Of a stretch of 64,000 bases of DNA, positions 25,151 through 33,801 are shown in pieces. The position numbers and the translations under genes are program-made. The stretch lies in the NCBI GenBank assembly GCA_027451445.1, contig DAIDJG010000136.1, positions 1 to 64,000 on the forward strand. The letters run 5' to 3'. Position 1 is the first letter of the stretch; every line of letters starts with the position of its first letter. Under the pieces are notes generated by a model. It saw only the letters and a list, made by a program, of their open reading frames with translations. It was not told where the DNA came from and searched no databases. Source of the stretch: Singulisphaera sp. Its GTDB lineage: Bacteria > Planctomycetota > Planctomycetia > Isosphaerales > Isosphaeraceae.

Positions 25151-27817
25151 ATGACGCAACTCACGCATACAGACCTCGCGCCGCCTCGGGAGAGTAATCT
25201 TCTCGAGAACTTCTTCTTTGTCCTGGGCGTCGTGCGACGCGGGTGGCGATTCCTCCTCCTGTCCATGCTCGTCTGCGCCACGATCGGTGCGATCTACGTG
25301 GCCCGGGTAAAGCCCGTATACAAGGGCTCGGCCCGGCTTCTGATCATCCAGGAGGGAGGCCGGCCGCTGCACGCCGCCGTCGGCAGCGGACACGACCCGT
25401 TTCAGTTCGGCGACCCGAACGACGAAATCCCCACGCACATGCTGATCATCCGCAGCCCATTGCTGCTGGAACGGGCACTCGGCGAGGCGAATCTGCCGCA
25501 TCTCCACGTGTCCTCGGTGGCAGCCGCGCTGAAGATTACACGCCCCGAGCCCGATATCAAAATGCTCGACGTCGGTTACCAGGCCGACAACGCCCAGGAC
25601 GCCCTCAAGGTTGTCGAGGCCGTCGTGGACAGCTATGGGAAGTTCCTCGAAGACAATTATCAAAAAAACACCAACGACGTGATCCGCCTCATCGGTAAGG
25701 TGCGCGACGACCTGAGCACCGAGCTCAAGGCGTTGGAGCACGATTATCTCGAGTTCCACAAAAAGCACCCTGGGCTAAGCATCTCCGGGGACGGCAAGTC
25801 GCTGCTCACGCGACGCGTCGATCAATGGGACTCCGAGGCCAACAAAGCCATGCTCCGCTCGGCCCAGCTCAAGTTCCAGCTCGGACTGGGAAAGAAGCTG
25901 CAGGAACAAGGGCACGGAGTGAGGGGAATCACCAGCGTTCTGAAGCTTCTCGGCCACGACTCAGACGCAACGCCCAAAGACGGCGGAGCGCTCCCCACGG
26001 ATCCTGCCCTCCAGGTCGAGGCCCAGCTCGAAGAGGTTGAAGTGAAGCGGGCTACCGCCGAACGACTCATCGAGCACCTGAAGGCCGAACAGGCGCGACT
26101 CCAGGATGAGCGCCCGGTGTCCAACGCCGAGGTCGCGGAGGCCTTTTACGCCGAAACGGAAACCGCCCGCCTCAGTGAGCAGATCGCCTCCCTCACCGCG
26201 CGGCGTGATAGCTACAAGCACAGCATCCGCGACCGGAGTGACCCGGCCATCCTGGGGCTCGAACGGCGCCTCGATTCGCTCCGTGCGAACCTCAACGCCC
26301 TCTGGAAGAAACGGCAAGCCCCGCTCCGCGCGGCCCTCGCTCGCGAGTCGACCGGCGACGTCGAGGTCGAGATTCGACGCGCTGAGACCGATCTCCTCGT
26401 CTACCGCGCCCAGGAGACCGCCCTCCGCGAACGGCGGGACCTCTTGAGCGAGAAACAGAAACAAGGAGAAGACGGGAAGGAGCCCGTCACGAGCGCGCGC
26501 GGACCAGCGCAAGCCTTGCTGGAGAACTTACGCCACGCACTCGAAGCGAACGATCAGCTCCACCAGGACATGCGCCACCGCTTCGAGGAAGATGTGGCCA
26601 AAGCCCAGGAGTCCGAAATCGACCGTCTGACCGAAGCGAACCTGAAGGCCGAGCTCGATCGCCAAAGCACCATGTTCCACTCGGTCGTGGACCAGCTCAA
26701 ACAGGCGCGACTGGTGAGCGATCACACGAGCATCACCGCTCAGGTCGTCAACCCCCCCTTCGTCGAGGCCGTGCGCCCCAGGATGACGATGGTCATCGCG
26801 GCTTCGCTCTTGCTCGGACTGAGCGCCGGTTTTGGACTGGCCTTCCTCCACGAAATGGTCGACGCGCGGATCCGCTCCCTGCCCGAGATCCGCAGGGTCC
26901 TCAACATGAGCATCCTGGGGCTCATCCCCCAGATCATCCGCCGGGTCGATCAGGCCCCCGTCAGGGTCGCGCTCATCTGCCACGACCAACCCCGGTCAAT
27001 GCTCGCCGAGTCGTACAAGTCGGTGCGCACCAGCCTCGATTTGCTGCGCCGGAGCCGGCAGTTCCAAACGATCCTCGTCACCAGCCCGCACTCAGGGGAC
27101 GGCAAGAGCACCACGGCCAGCAACCTGGCCATCAGCCTCGCGCACGCGGGCCGAAGAATTCTTCTGGTCGACGCCGATCTCCGGCGACCCTCCCAGCATG
27201 AGCTCTACGGCCTCGAGCGCGAACCGGGGCTGGTCCAGGTCCTACGGTCGCAGTTACCGATCTCGAGCGTCGTGCAGAGGACTCCCGTGGAGAGCCTCGA
27301 CCTGATGTCCGCTGGCCCCGCGGTCTCGAATCCGTCCGAGCTGCTCTCCTCGCCCCAGTTTGGCGATTTCCTCGAGGCCGTACAGAAGATTTACGACATC
27401 GTCGTGATCGACTCTTCACCGCTCCTGGCGGTGACCGACCCTTGCGTCGTCGGCGCGGCCGTTGATGGGATCGTGCTGGTCGTACGTGCGACGACCATTC
27501 GACGCCACGACGCCGAGCGCACCGTGGAAGTGCTCCGCACTTCAGGCACGCCGATTCTCGGCACGATCATCAATGGTATCACGCGTGACCAATTTTCGCT
27601 GCAACAGGGATATGGTTACGGCTACGGCTATGGTTATGGGTACGGCTACGGCTACGGGTACGGCAACGGCAAGGCTTACGGTGAGCGCGAGGAGACCAAC
27701 GGGACACAGAGCCTCGGAGTCTCGCCGCGCGACGCCCTGAACCAACCAGTGAACGGAGCTGCCGGACATGCCAATGGCGAACGGCGCAATGGCACGGCAC
27801 GGCACGAAGACGCCTGA
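25151..27817 (+). CDS. Polysaccharide co-polymerase / tyrosine autokinase (Wzc/GumC-like BY-kinase)
   Basis: 888 residues. The N-terminal Wzz domain has one membrane helix at about 34-56 and a second at about 545-568, with a long periplasmic coiled-coil region (about 170-510) between. The cytoplasmic BY-kinase domain has Walker A SGDGKSTTASN (near 648) and Walker A' ILLVDADLRRP (near 672), plus Walker B IVVIDSSPLL. The C-terminus carries nine consecutive Gly-Tyr units (about 820-837), the autophosphorylated Tyr cluster in an unusually regular form. It regulates chain length and export of exopolysaccharide. It belongs with the O-antigen-ligase-like and GT39-like genes on the other side of the RiPP cluster. 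Confidence 0.9.
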   Translation: MTQLTHTDLAPPRESNLLENFFFVLGVVRRGWRFLLLSMLVCATIGAIYVARVKPVYKGSARLLIIQEGGRPLHAAVGSGHDPFQFGDPNDEIPTHMLIIRSPLLLERALGEANLPHLHVSSVAAALKITRPEPDIKMLDVGYQADNAQDALKVVEAVVDSYGKFLEDNYQKNTNDVIRLIGKVRDDLSTELKALEHDYLEFHKKHPGLSISGDGKSLLTRRVDQWDSEANKAMLRSAQLKFQLGLGKKLQEQGHGVRGITSVLKLLGHDSDATPKDGGALPTDPALQVEAQLEEVEVKRATAERLIEHLKAEQARLQDERPVSNAEVAEAFYAETETARLSEQIASLTARRDSYKHSIRDRSDPAILGLERRLDSLRANLNALWKKRQAPLRAALARESTGDVEVEIRRAETDLLVYRAQETALRERRDLLSEKQKQGEDGKEPVTSARGPAQALLENLRHALEANDQLHQDMRHRFEEDVAKAQESEIDRLTEANLKAELDRQSTMFHSVVDQLKQARLVSDHTSITAQVVNPPFVEAVRPRMTMVIAASLLLGLSAGFGLAFLHEMVDARIRSLPEIRRVLNMSILGLIPQIIRRVDQAPVRVALICHDQPRSMLAESYKSVRTSLDLLRRSRQFQTILVTSPHSGDGKSTTASNLAISLAHAGRRILLVDADLRRPSQHELYGLEREPGLVQVLRSQLPISSVVQRTPVESLDLMSAGPAVSNPSELLSSPQFGDFLEAVQKIYDIVVIDSSPLLAVTDPCVVGAAVDGIVLVVRATTIRRHDAERTVEVLRTSGTPILGTIINGITRDQFSLQQGYGYGYGYGYGYGYGYGYGNGKAYGEREETNGTQSLGVSPRDALNQPVNGAAGHANGERRNGTARHEDA
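27608..27661 (+). repeat. In-frame 6-bp tandem repeat encoding (Gly-Tyr)9
   Basis: Nine units of GGN-TAY. Third positions vary (GGA, GGT, GGC, GGG; TAT, TAC), so the repeat is held at protein level and is not a fresh slippage product, although slippage could still alter tyrosine number. Confidence 0.9.
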
Positions 27818-27974
27818 GATCGCTTTTCTCTGAATTTCCCCCCCCAAGGAGCCCCCAGCGGCCGGCCAGGAAGGCCTTGAGCAGGTAGAGTCATTCGGAA
27901 TCTGACGGGTTCATCTTCGATGCCTCCACACGGCCGGATTTCTGAGCAAACGGGCGAACGTCCTCCTGAGCACC

Positions 27975-28171
27975 CAATACCGTTCAAATAGCCGTAAACC
28001 TTGCGAACACAGGAACATAAATGCTCCCTCCCCCCTTGTGGGGGAGGGCCGGGGTGGGGGGGGTCGCATTACCTATGGCCGTTCGCCCCCCCCACCCCAA
28101 CCCTCCCCCACAAGGGGGGAGGGAGCTAAATCCTTCGTCTGCTTGGGCTTAGCCCTATTTGAACGGTATTG
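27975..28171. repeat. MITE-like palindromic element with 17-bp terminal inverted repeats
   Basis: Perfect 17-bp inverted ends CAATACCGTTCAAATAG (27975-27991) and its complement (28155-28171) enclose a second palindrome: 41-base arms 28023-28063 and 28086-28126 differing at two positions, rich in C and G runs, with a 22-base loop. No transposase inside. It lies between two convergent genes (25151-27817 plus; 28323-29753 minus), so the RNA hairpin could end transcription from both sides. Confidence 0.85.
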
Positions 28172-28322
28172 AGTTTACGCCCGGGTCGCGCGCATCGGAC
28201 TGCGAGTTCCCACTGCGGAACGCGGAAACCTATTACTCCCCCGTTTGGAAAGCATTGGTATCTACACAGTGTTTTTTGCCGCCAAGCGATCGGCTATCGC
28301 CTTTGTTTAACCCCGCGGCCAC

Positions 28323-29753
28323 TCACACGTCTACGTCGCGGCGCTGCGCAAGCTGATCGGGATGCCGTCGGCGGATCGGCTCAACCTCTTCGGCGAGAAA
28401 GTGGACCACCTGTTCCGCTGAACGTCCCGTGAAGTCCGCAGGGTTGAGAACGCCCTCGTAATCGACTCGGGGAAACGCAGGATCGTTCCGGAGCCGATCG
28501 AGAAGGTCATTGTCAGGGCTCCCCTGCTTCACGCGCAACGCGGCGGCCTGGGAATGGACCCGGATCTGCTCGTGGATCGTTTGTCGATCGCCGCCTGCCT
28601 GGACACCAGCCATGATCAGGTTTTCGGTCGCCATGAACGGGAGTTCCTGCTCGACATGACGGCCGATCACAGCGGGATAGACAACCAGTCCGGGCACCAC
28701 GTTCAAATAGAGGTTGAGTAACGCGTCGACCGCGAGAAACGCCTGCGGCAAGACCATCCGTCGGACCGCGCTGTCGTCGAGAGTCCGTTCGAGCCATTGC
28801 GTGGCGGCGGTTTGGCTCGCCGCAGCGGGAAGAGCCATCGCGAACCGGGCAATCGAACAGAGCCGCTCGGCCCGCATGGGGTTACGCTTGTAGGCCATCG
28901 CCGAGGAGCCGATCTGTTCGGCCTCGAAGGGTTCCTCAATCTCTCGTTCGTGCGCAAGCAGTCGGAGGTCCGAACCGAATCGATGTGCGCTCTCCGCGAA
29001 CCCGGATAGGCACGCCAATACCTGCGAGTCGATCTTCCTCGTATACGTCTGGCCCGACACGGTGTAGGTTTGCTCGAACCCAAACGCCCGGGCCACGGCC
29101 CGGTCGAGTGCGTCGACCTTGGCGTGGTCGCCGTCAAACAGGGCGAGGAAGCTCGCCTGGGTACCGGTCGTTCCCTTCACCCCGAGGAACCTTAGAGTCT
29201 CGAGGCGCCTTTCGATCTCGTGGTAATCGAGGATCAGCTCATAGCACCAGAGCGTGGCCCGTTTGCCGACGGTGACGAGCTGGGCCGGCTGAAAGTGGGT
29301 ATAGCCCAGGCAGGGCAAATCCTTCCAGCGCAGGGCAAATGTCCCGAGTGCATCAATGGCACCGACCAGTCGGTCGCGCACCATGCGCAAGGCGTCCCGC
29401 ATGAGGATGAGGTCGGTGTTGTCCGTCACGTAGCAGCTCGTCGCTCCCAGGTGAATGATCGGACGGGCGACTGGAGCGACATCACCGAGCGTGTGGACGT
29501 GCGCCATCACGTCGTGCCGGAGCCGCTTCTCGTGGTCGCGAGCGGCCTTGAAGTCGATGTCGTCGACGTGGGCGCGCAACTCGCCAATCTGCTCGTCAGA
29601 AATCTTCAACCCGAGATCACGCTCGGCCACCGCCAGCGCGACCCAGAGCCGCCGCCAGGTGGAAAACTTCCGCTGCGACGACCAAAGCTCGGCCATCTCC
29701 CGACTCGCGTAACGCGCGACGAGCGGATTCTGATAGACAAGGTGTTCACTCAT
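28323..29753 (-). CDS. purB: Adenylosuccinate lyase
   Basis: 476 residues from the ATG at 29753 ([17 protein letters not shown]), the expected N-terminus; a 14-residue extension upstream is unlikely. It cleaves adenylosuccinate and SAICAR in purine synthesis. The fumarase/aspartase-superfamily signature [15 protein letters not shown] is present, as are the conserved [13 protein letters not shown] and [14 protein letters not shown] segments with the catalytic-region histidines. Length and order match the animal-type PurB family. It is followed upstream on the same strand by the glutamate dehydrogenase gene with an 84-base gap. Confidence 0.92.
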   Translation of the reverse strand: MSEHLVYQNPLVARYASREMAELWSSQRKFSTWRRLWVALAVAERDLGLKISDEQIGELRAHVDDIDFKAARDHEKRLRHDVMAHVHTLGDVAPVARPIIHLGATSCYVTDNTDLILMRDALRMVRDRLVGAIDALGTFALRWKDLPCLGYTHFQPAQLVTVGKRATLWCYELILDYHEIERRLETLRFLGVKGTTGTQASFLALFDGDHAKVDALDRAVARAFGFEQTYTVSGQTYTRKIDSQVLACLSGFAESAHRFGSDLRLLAHEREIEEPFEAEQIGSSAMAYKRNPMRAERLCSIARFAMALPAAASQTAATQWLERTLDDSAVRRMVLPQAFLAVDALLNLYLNVVPGLVVYPAVIGRHVEQELPFMATENLIMAGVQAGGDRQTIHEQIRVHSQAAALRVKQGSPDNDLLDRLRNDPAFPRVDYEGVLNPADFTGRSAEQVVHFLAEEVEPIRRRHPDQLAQRRDVDV

Positions 29754-29837
29754 GATGCTCTGGAGATTCCGCTCAAGGGGCTTGCGGGGGAACAACGGAT
29801 GCTGGGTCGACGACTGGAGATTTCGTAGGAGGCTTAA

Positions 29838-31067
29838 CTACATACCGCCCAGAACGCGTGCCCGCCCAACTCGGGAGATCCCGATCATGAATGCCGCGGT
29901 GCGCATCGAGATCCCTTTGCGCTGGGCGAGCTCGTACATCTTGTCGAAGCTCTGAACGAGCTTGGTCTCTTCCTCACGCTGAACTTGCTCGAGCGTCCAG
30001 CGGAAGTGCTGAAGGTTCTGGACCCATTCGAAATAACTGACGATCACGCCGCCGGCGTTGGCGAGGATATCAGGGACGACGGGAATCTCGCGTGCATTGA
30101 AGACGGCGTCGGCATCGGGCCACGTCGGGCCGTTCGCACCTTCGATAACCAGCTTCGCCTGAACCGCCTTTGCCATCGCCGCGTCGAACACGCCGCCGAG
30201 CGCAGCGGGGATGAGGACATCGACGGGCATCGTCAAAAGTTGCTCGTTGGTGCTGGCATCGCCGCCGTTGAACCCAACCACTTTCCGGTTGACCGCCACG
30301 TGCTTGTCGAGCGCGGGGATGTCGATGCCCTCGGGGTTTGTGATGGCCCCGTACGCGTCGGAGACCGCCAGGATCTTGCCTCCTTGCTGATGGAGGAACC
30401 GGGCGGTATTGCTGCCAACGTTGCCGTAACCTTGAATGGCGAAGGTTGTCCCTCGAATCACTTTTTGCTGACGGGCGAGCATTTCCCGCGTGACGATCGC
30501 AATCCCGTACCCCGTCGCGGCCTCGCGTCCGGCGGATCCGTGGAAATCGACGGGCTTGCCGGTGACGCAGGCAGGGTGAAACCCGTGATACTTCGTGTAT
30601 TCGTTCATGATCCAGGCCATGACCTGGCCGTCGGTGCCGACATCGGGGGCGGGAATATCCTTGTCCGGGCCGATGAAGTCGTGGATCTGCTGGACGAATT
30701 TTCGGGTAAGCCGCTCCAGCTCTCCACGCGAGAGCTTGTTGGGATCGCAGTTCATGCCCCCTTTGCCCCCACCGAAGGGCAGATCGACGACCGCGGTCTT
30801 CCAGGTCATGAGACTTGCCAGAGACCGCGCCTCGTCGCTATCGACGTGGGGATGGTAGCGCAGGCCGCCCTTGAATGGTCCGCGAGCGTTGTCGTGCTGG
30901 ATGCGATAGCCGATGAAGTTGCCAATCTGGCCCGAGTCGAGCTCGATGGCGACTTCCACCCGCAGCTCGCGATCGGCCGTGATCATGAGCGTGCGCATGT
31001 TGTCCGTGAGGTCGAGCTGCTTGGCCGCCTGGTCAAAATAGAAGTTTGTCGCCTCAAAGGCTTGCAT
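29838..31067 (-). CDS. gdhA: Glutamate dehydrogenase (Glu/Leu/Phe/Val dehydrogenase family)
   Basis: 409 residues, typical for the hexameric short form. The active-site signature LPFGGGKGGMNCDP (catalytic Lys) is intact, as is the substrate Lys in KGGLRYHP and the catalytic Asp in APDVGTDGQVMAW. The Rossmann domain has the GYGNVGSNTARF nucleotide-binding motif. It interconverts glutamate and 2-oxoglutarate with ammonia. Coenzyme preference cannot be read with confidence. A P-II fragment at the right edge of the window is a possible nitrogen-regulation relative, but it is 33 kb away. Confidence 0.92.
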   Translation of the reverse strand: MQAFEATNFYFDQAAKQLDLTDNMRTLMITADRELRVEVAIELDSGQIGNFIGYRIQHDNARGPFKGGLRYHPHVDSDEARSLASLMTWKTAVVDLPFGGGKGGMNCDPNKLSRGELERLTRKFVQQIHDFIGPDKDIPAPDVGTDGQVMAWIMNEYTKYHGFHPACVTGKPVDFHGSAGREAATGYGIAIVTREMLARQQKVIRGTTFAIQGYGNVGSNTARFLHQQGGKILAVSDAYGAITNPEGIDIPALDKHVAVNRKVVGFNGGDASTNEQLLTMPVDVLIPAALGGVFDAAMAKAVQAKLVIEGANGPTWPDADAVFNAREIPVVPDILANAGGVIVSYFEWVQNLQHFRWTLEQVQREEETKLVQSFDKMYELAQRKGISMRTAAFMIGISRVGRARVLGGM

Positions 31068-31248
31068 CGGAGAGGCATTCCAAGGTTAATGGGAGCAAAG
31101 CGGTTCCGGCAAATTCTCGATCGTACCGGACCCACCTTACCCGCCGCAATGGTTCTGGAGAGGATGGAGGCCGAGGCCGTGCGACCCATCGGACCGGCGA
31201 AAGCGCCGAGTTCGAGGTCGCGGCCTCAGGAACTCCGTCGACCTAACG

Positions 31249-32022
31249 ATGACAATGCGTCCCTGGGTCCTGGCCGACGTGAATTACGGCCACGTGAAGT
31301 CCAACTCCCCTTATGAAGTCGCAGTTTTGCCGCTGGGGGCGACCGAACCTCACAACCTCCATCTCCCTTATGGTACGGATACGTTCCAGGTCGAGTTGAT
31401 CGGCCAGCGTGCGTGTGCGCTCGCCCACGAAAAGGGGGGGCGGGTCCTGCTCTTGCCCGCGATTCCGTACGGGACCGAAACGAACCAGATGCGTTTCCCC
31501 CTGGCGATGAACCTGAACCCGTCGACGCTCGCACAGATCATCAAGGATTTGGTGGCGTCGTTGGCGGCGCACGGCGTGCGCAAGTGCGTCTTGCTGAACG
31601 GCCACGGCGGCAACGACCTCAAGTGGGTTCTGCGCGAGTTGCATACCACGACCCCGGTTCAGCTCTTTCTTTGCCACTGGTACAAGGTCGCGGCCGACCA
31701 GTACGCGAAAATCTTTCAGGACGCGGGCGACCACGCCGGCGAGATGGAAACGAGCATGGGCCTGGCCCATTTTCCCGAGCTCGTCAGGATGGAGCAGGCC
31801 GACGCCGGAAGCATGGCCCCGACGCGTTTTAACGCATTGAACCGGGGCTGGGTGGAGATCACGCGTCCCTGGCACCTCCTCACCACGAATTCGGGAGCCG
31901 GCGACCCTCGTCCCGCAACGGCGGCGAAAGGCCACGTCCTGACGGAGCTCGTCGTCGCACGCCTGGGCGCGTTTCTGGTCGAATTGGCGAAGAGTCCGCT
32001 GGATGACAAGTTTCCCTATTAG
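31249..32022 (+). CDS. Creatininase-family amidohydrolase
   Basis: 257 residues, normal for PF02633. Metal-site signatures are visible: LPLGATEPHNLHLPYGTDTF (Glu/His and Asp), LLNGHGGND and GDHAGEMETSMGL. The family includes creatininase, mycofactocin MftE and F420/riboflavin FAPy deformylases, so the substrate is not fixed by sequence. A second ATG two codons downstream is an alternative start. It precedes the SCO1-like gene by 23 bases and may share its transcript. Confidence 0.85.
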   Translation: MTMRPWVLADVNYGHVKSNSPYEVAVLPLGATEPHNLHLPYGTDTFQVELIGQRACALAHEKGGRVLLLPAIPYGTETNQMRFPLAMNLNPSTLAQIIKDLVASLAAHGVRKCVLLNGHGGNDLKWVLRELHTTTPVQLFLCHWYKVAADQYAKIFQDAGDHAGEMETSMGLAHFPELVRMEQADAGSMAPTRFNALNRGWVEITRPWHLLTTNSGAGDPRPATAAKGHVLTELVVARLGAFLVELAKSPLDDKFPY

Positions 32023-32045
32023 GCTCGAGCCCAGGGTCCTCTCCG

Positions 32046-32975
32046 ATGCGTTGGCTACGAATCGTCCTGGGACTCTGTCCCCTGCTCGCACTTTCGCTCT
32101 CGGGCTGTGGGCGCAAGGCGGCGCAGCAAAGCGTGCCTGCTCCCGCAGTCGCGAAACCACCTGCCGACGTCGCGAAGACATACCGCTTCACCGGCACGGT
32201 CCGCTCGGTCGACAAGGATCAAAGCACCGTCACAATCCGGCATGATGAGATTCCCGGATTCATGAGCGCGATGACCATGCCTTTCCGGGTCAAGAATCGC
32301 GAGCTGCTTGACGACGTCCATCCAGACGACGAAGTCGAAGGCACGCTGCGAGTTTCCGACACAGCGTCCGAATTGACGGCCCTCGACGTAACCCGTCCCG
32401 CTCCACCGAAATCGTTGAAACTGAAGATGACCGGTGCGGGACCCGTTCTCGAAACTCCGCCCAAGCTCACAGAGGTCGGTGAAGTCGTCCCCGACTTTTT
32501 GATGACGACCCAGGACGGGAAGGCTCTGAAGCTCTCGGACCTTCGGGGTAAGGTGGTCGTTCTCACGTTCATCTACACGCGCTGCCCGCTACCGGATTTC
32601 TGTCCGCTGATGGACCGGAAGTTTGCCGACCTCGAGGGACGCATCAGCGCGTTCCCAGAACGCGCGGAGCACGTTCGGCTGCTTTCCGTCAGCTTCGATC
32701 CGGAGCACGACACCCCCGAAGTGCTTCGCCAGCACGCCGAGGTGCAGGGGGCGAAGCCTCCGCTCTGGACGTTTGCCGTCGCATCTCATGCCGAGTTGAG
32801 CAAGGTCGCAAGCGCCATCGGCCTCACGTACGGACCGTCCAAGGACGAGGTGATTCACAACCTCGTTACGGTAGTGATTGACCCCGAGGGAAAGCTTGTC
32901 GACCGCGAATCAGGGAAATCATGGAAGACGGCCGATCTGCTCAAGGAGATCTACCGGGTCGTTCCAAGGCGTTGA
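32046..32975 (+). CDS. Lipoprotein with CusF-like copper domain fused to SCO1/SenC
   Basis: 309 residues. Lipoprotein signal ending LSLSGC (Cys21). Residues about 45-115 form a CusF-like copper-binding domain with His66 and a Met cluster (Met73, Met76, Met78 in GFMSAMTMPF). Residues about 140-305 are a SCO1 thioredoxin-fold domain; the copper-binding cysteines are Cys180 and Cys186 in TRCPLPDFCPLM, a CX5C spacing where classical SCO1 has CX3C, and the third ligand is His271 (EVIHNLV). It would deliver copper to a terminal oxidase or similar enzyme on the outer face of the membrane. Confidence 0.85.
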   Translation: MRWLRIVLGLCPLLALSLSGCGRKAAQQSVPAPAVAKPPADVAKTYRFTGTVRSVDKDQSTVTIRHDEIPGFMSAMTMPFRVKNRELLDDVHPDDEVEGTLRVSDTASELTALDVTRPAPPKSLKLKMTGAGPVLETPPKLTEVGEVVPDFLMTTQDGKALKLSDLRGKVVVLTFIYTRCPLPDFCPLMDRKFADLEGRISAFPERAEHVRLLSVSFDPEHDTPEVLRQHAEVQGAKPPLWTFAVASHAELSKVASAIGLTYGPSKDEVIHNLVTVVIDPEGKLVDRESGKSWKTADLLKEIYRVVPRR

Positions 32976-33000
32976 TACGCGCCGGTCGAACCCTCGACGA

Positions 33001-33708
33001 TCAGGGATTAATGTTGGAGTTGCCGAGGATGAAATTCACCCCAACCGTGTAGATCTGGGCCACGATTTTGACAATCGCCTTCCCCTGGCTGATCACACCA
33101 GGTGAGTGTTTGCCATTGGGGATGTATTTGATCGCCATGGCCCCTTCGGCAAACGATTCAACATATGCACCAGCGCTAATATTAATATCGGTCGAGACGG
33201 AGAGGCTGTTCGGCCGGCCCGCGTGGTCGACGTTCTGCTGCGGTGCGGTCAGGTCGAACCCGAGCACCGAGTTGGAGTTCAAGTTGCGGTCGAAAATCGC
33301 GCTCACCCCGCCGATTGGCAGCGCAGGATCCTTGGGAGTGACGATCTGCAATTGAATATCACCATGCAGCATCTGATTCGCGCTACCCGCAGCCTTGATT
33401 TTGACCTGTTGCGCCTCGCTACTGAACTGACCGGGGCCAATTGTGTACGTGCCCGTGAAGGTGGCGACATACTTCTCGCGCTTCAGTTCTCGAGGATTCG
33501 GTGTGCCGGTTGGCGTCAGGGCGAGGTTCGTCCCCGGCGGGGAGCCCTGGTTGGAAGGGATCGCCACGGACGTATCGGACAGCGGGTAGTGCACGTGCGA
33601 ACTTGCCGACGAATTGCTCGCCATCAGCGCGATGATCGCAGAAGGAAGCGAGCGTGCTTCGACCAGTTCGAATGCCGGCCGGACCTGGAAACGACTCCGT
33701 GAATCCAT
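33001..33708 (-). CDS. Secreted protein with planctomycete LE-x-R-type N-terminal motif
   Basis: 235 residues from the ATG at 33708, preceded by GGGAGGAG. Residues 9-25 read VRPAFELVEARSLPSAI, the same class of N-terminal motif as the LETRIAPA of the big surface proteins at 1-5848. The rest is a Ser/Thr/Asn-rich beta-type sequence, with repeated ISAGAYVES-like strands, and no enzyme motif. Extracellular or envelope protein of unknown role. It lies just after the TolC-like gene on the same strand. Confidence 0.6.
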   Translation of the reverse strand: MDSRSRFQVRPAFELVEARSLPSAIIALMASNSSASSHVHYPLSDTSVAIPSNQGSPPGTNLALTPTGTPNPRELKREKYVATFTGTYTIGPGQFSSEAQQVKIKAAGSANQMLHGDIQLQIVTPKDPALPIGGVSAIFDRNLNSNSVLGFDLTAPQQNVDHAGRPNSLSVSTDINISAGAYVESFAEGAMAIKYIPNGKHSPGVISQGKAIVKIVAQIYTVGVNFILGNSNINP

Positions 33709-33801
33709 TCGCTCCTCCCAGACGATCGAGGATTCCCCGCGTTGAACACGTAGCAACGAGTGCATCGGCCTGTATTCGTCCGTCGCACCTTATGGGCGGC
33801 C

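Noticed and set aside
27608-27661. Tandem repeat considered as a CRISPR or microsatellite insertion
   Set aside because: Units are six bases, contiguous and in frame; there are no spacers.
29985-31316. 443-codon plus-strand ORF
   Set aside because: Antisense shadow of glutamate dehydrogenase.
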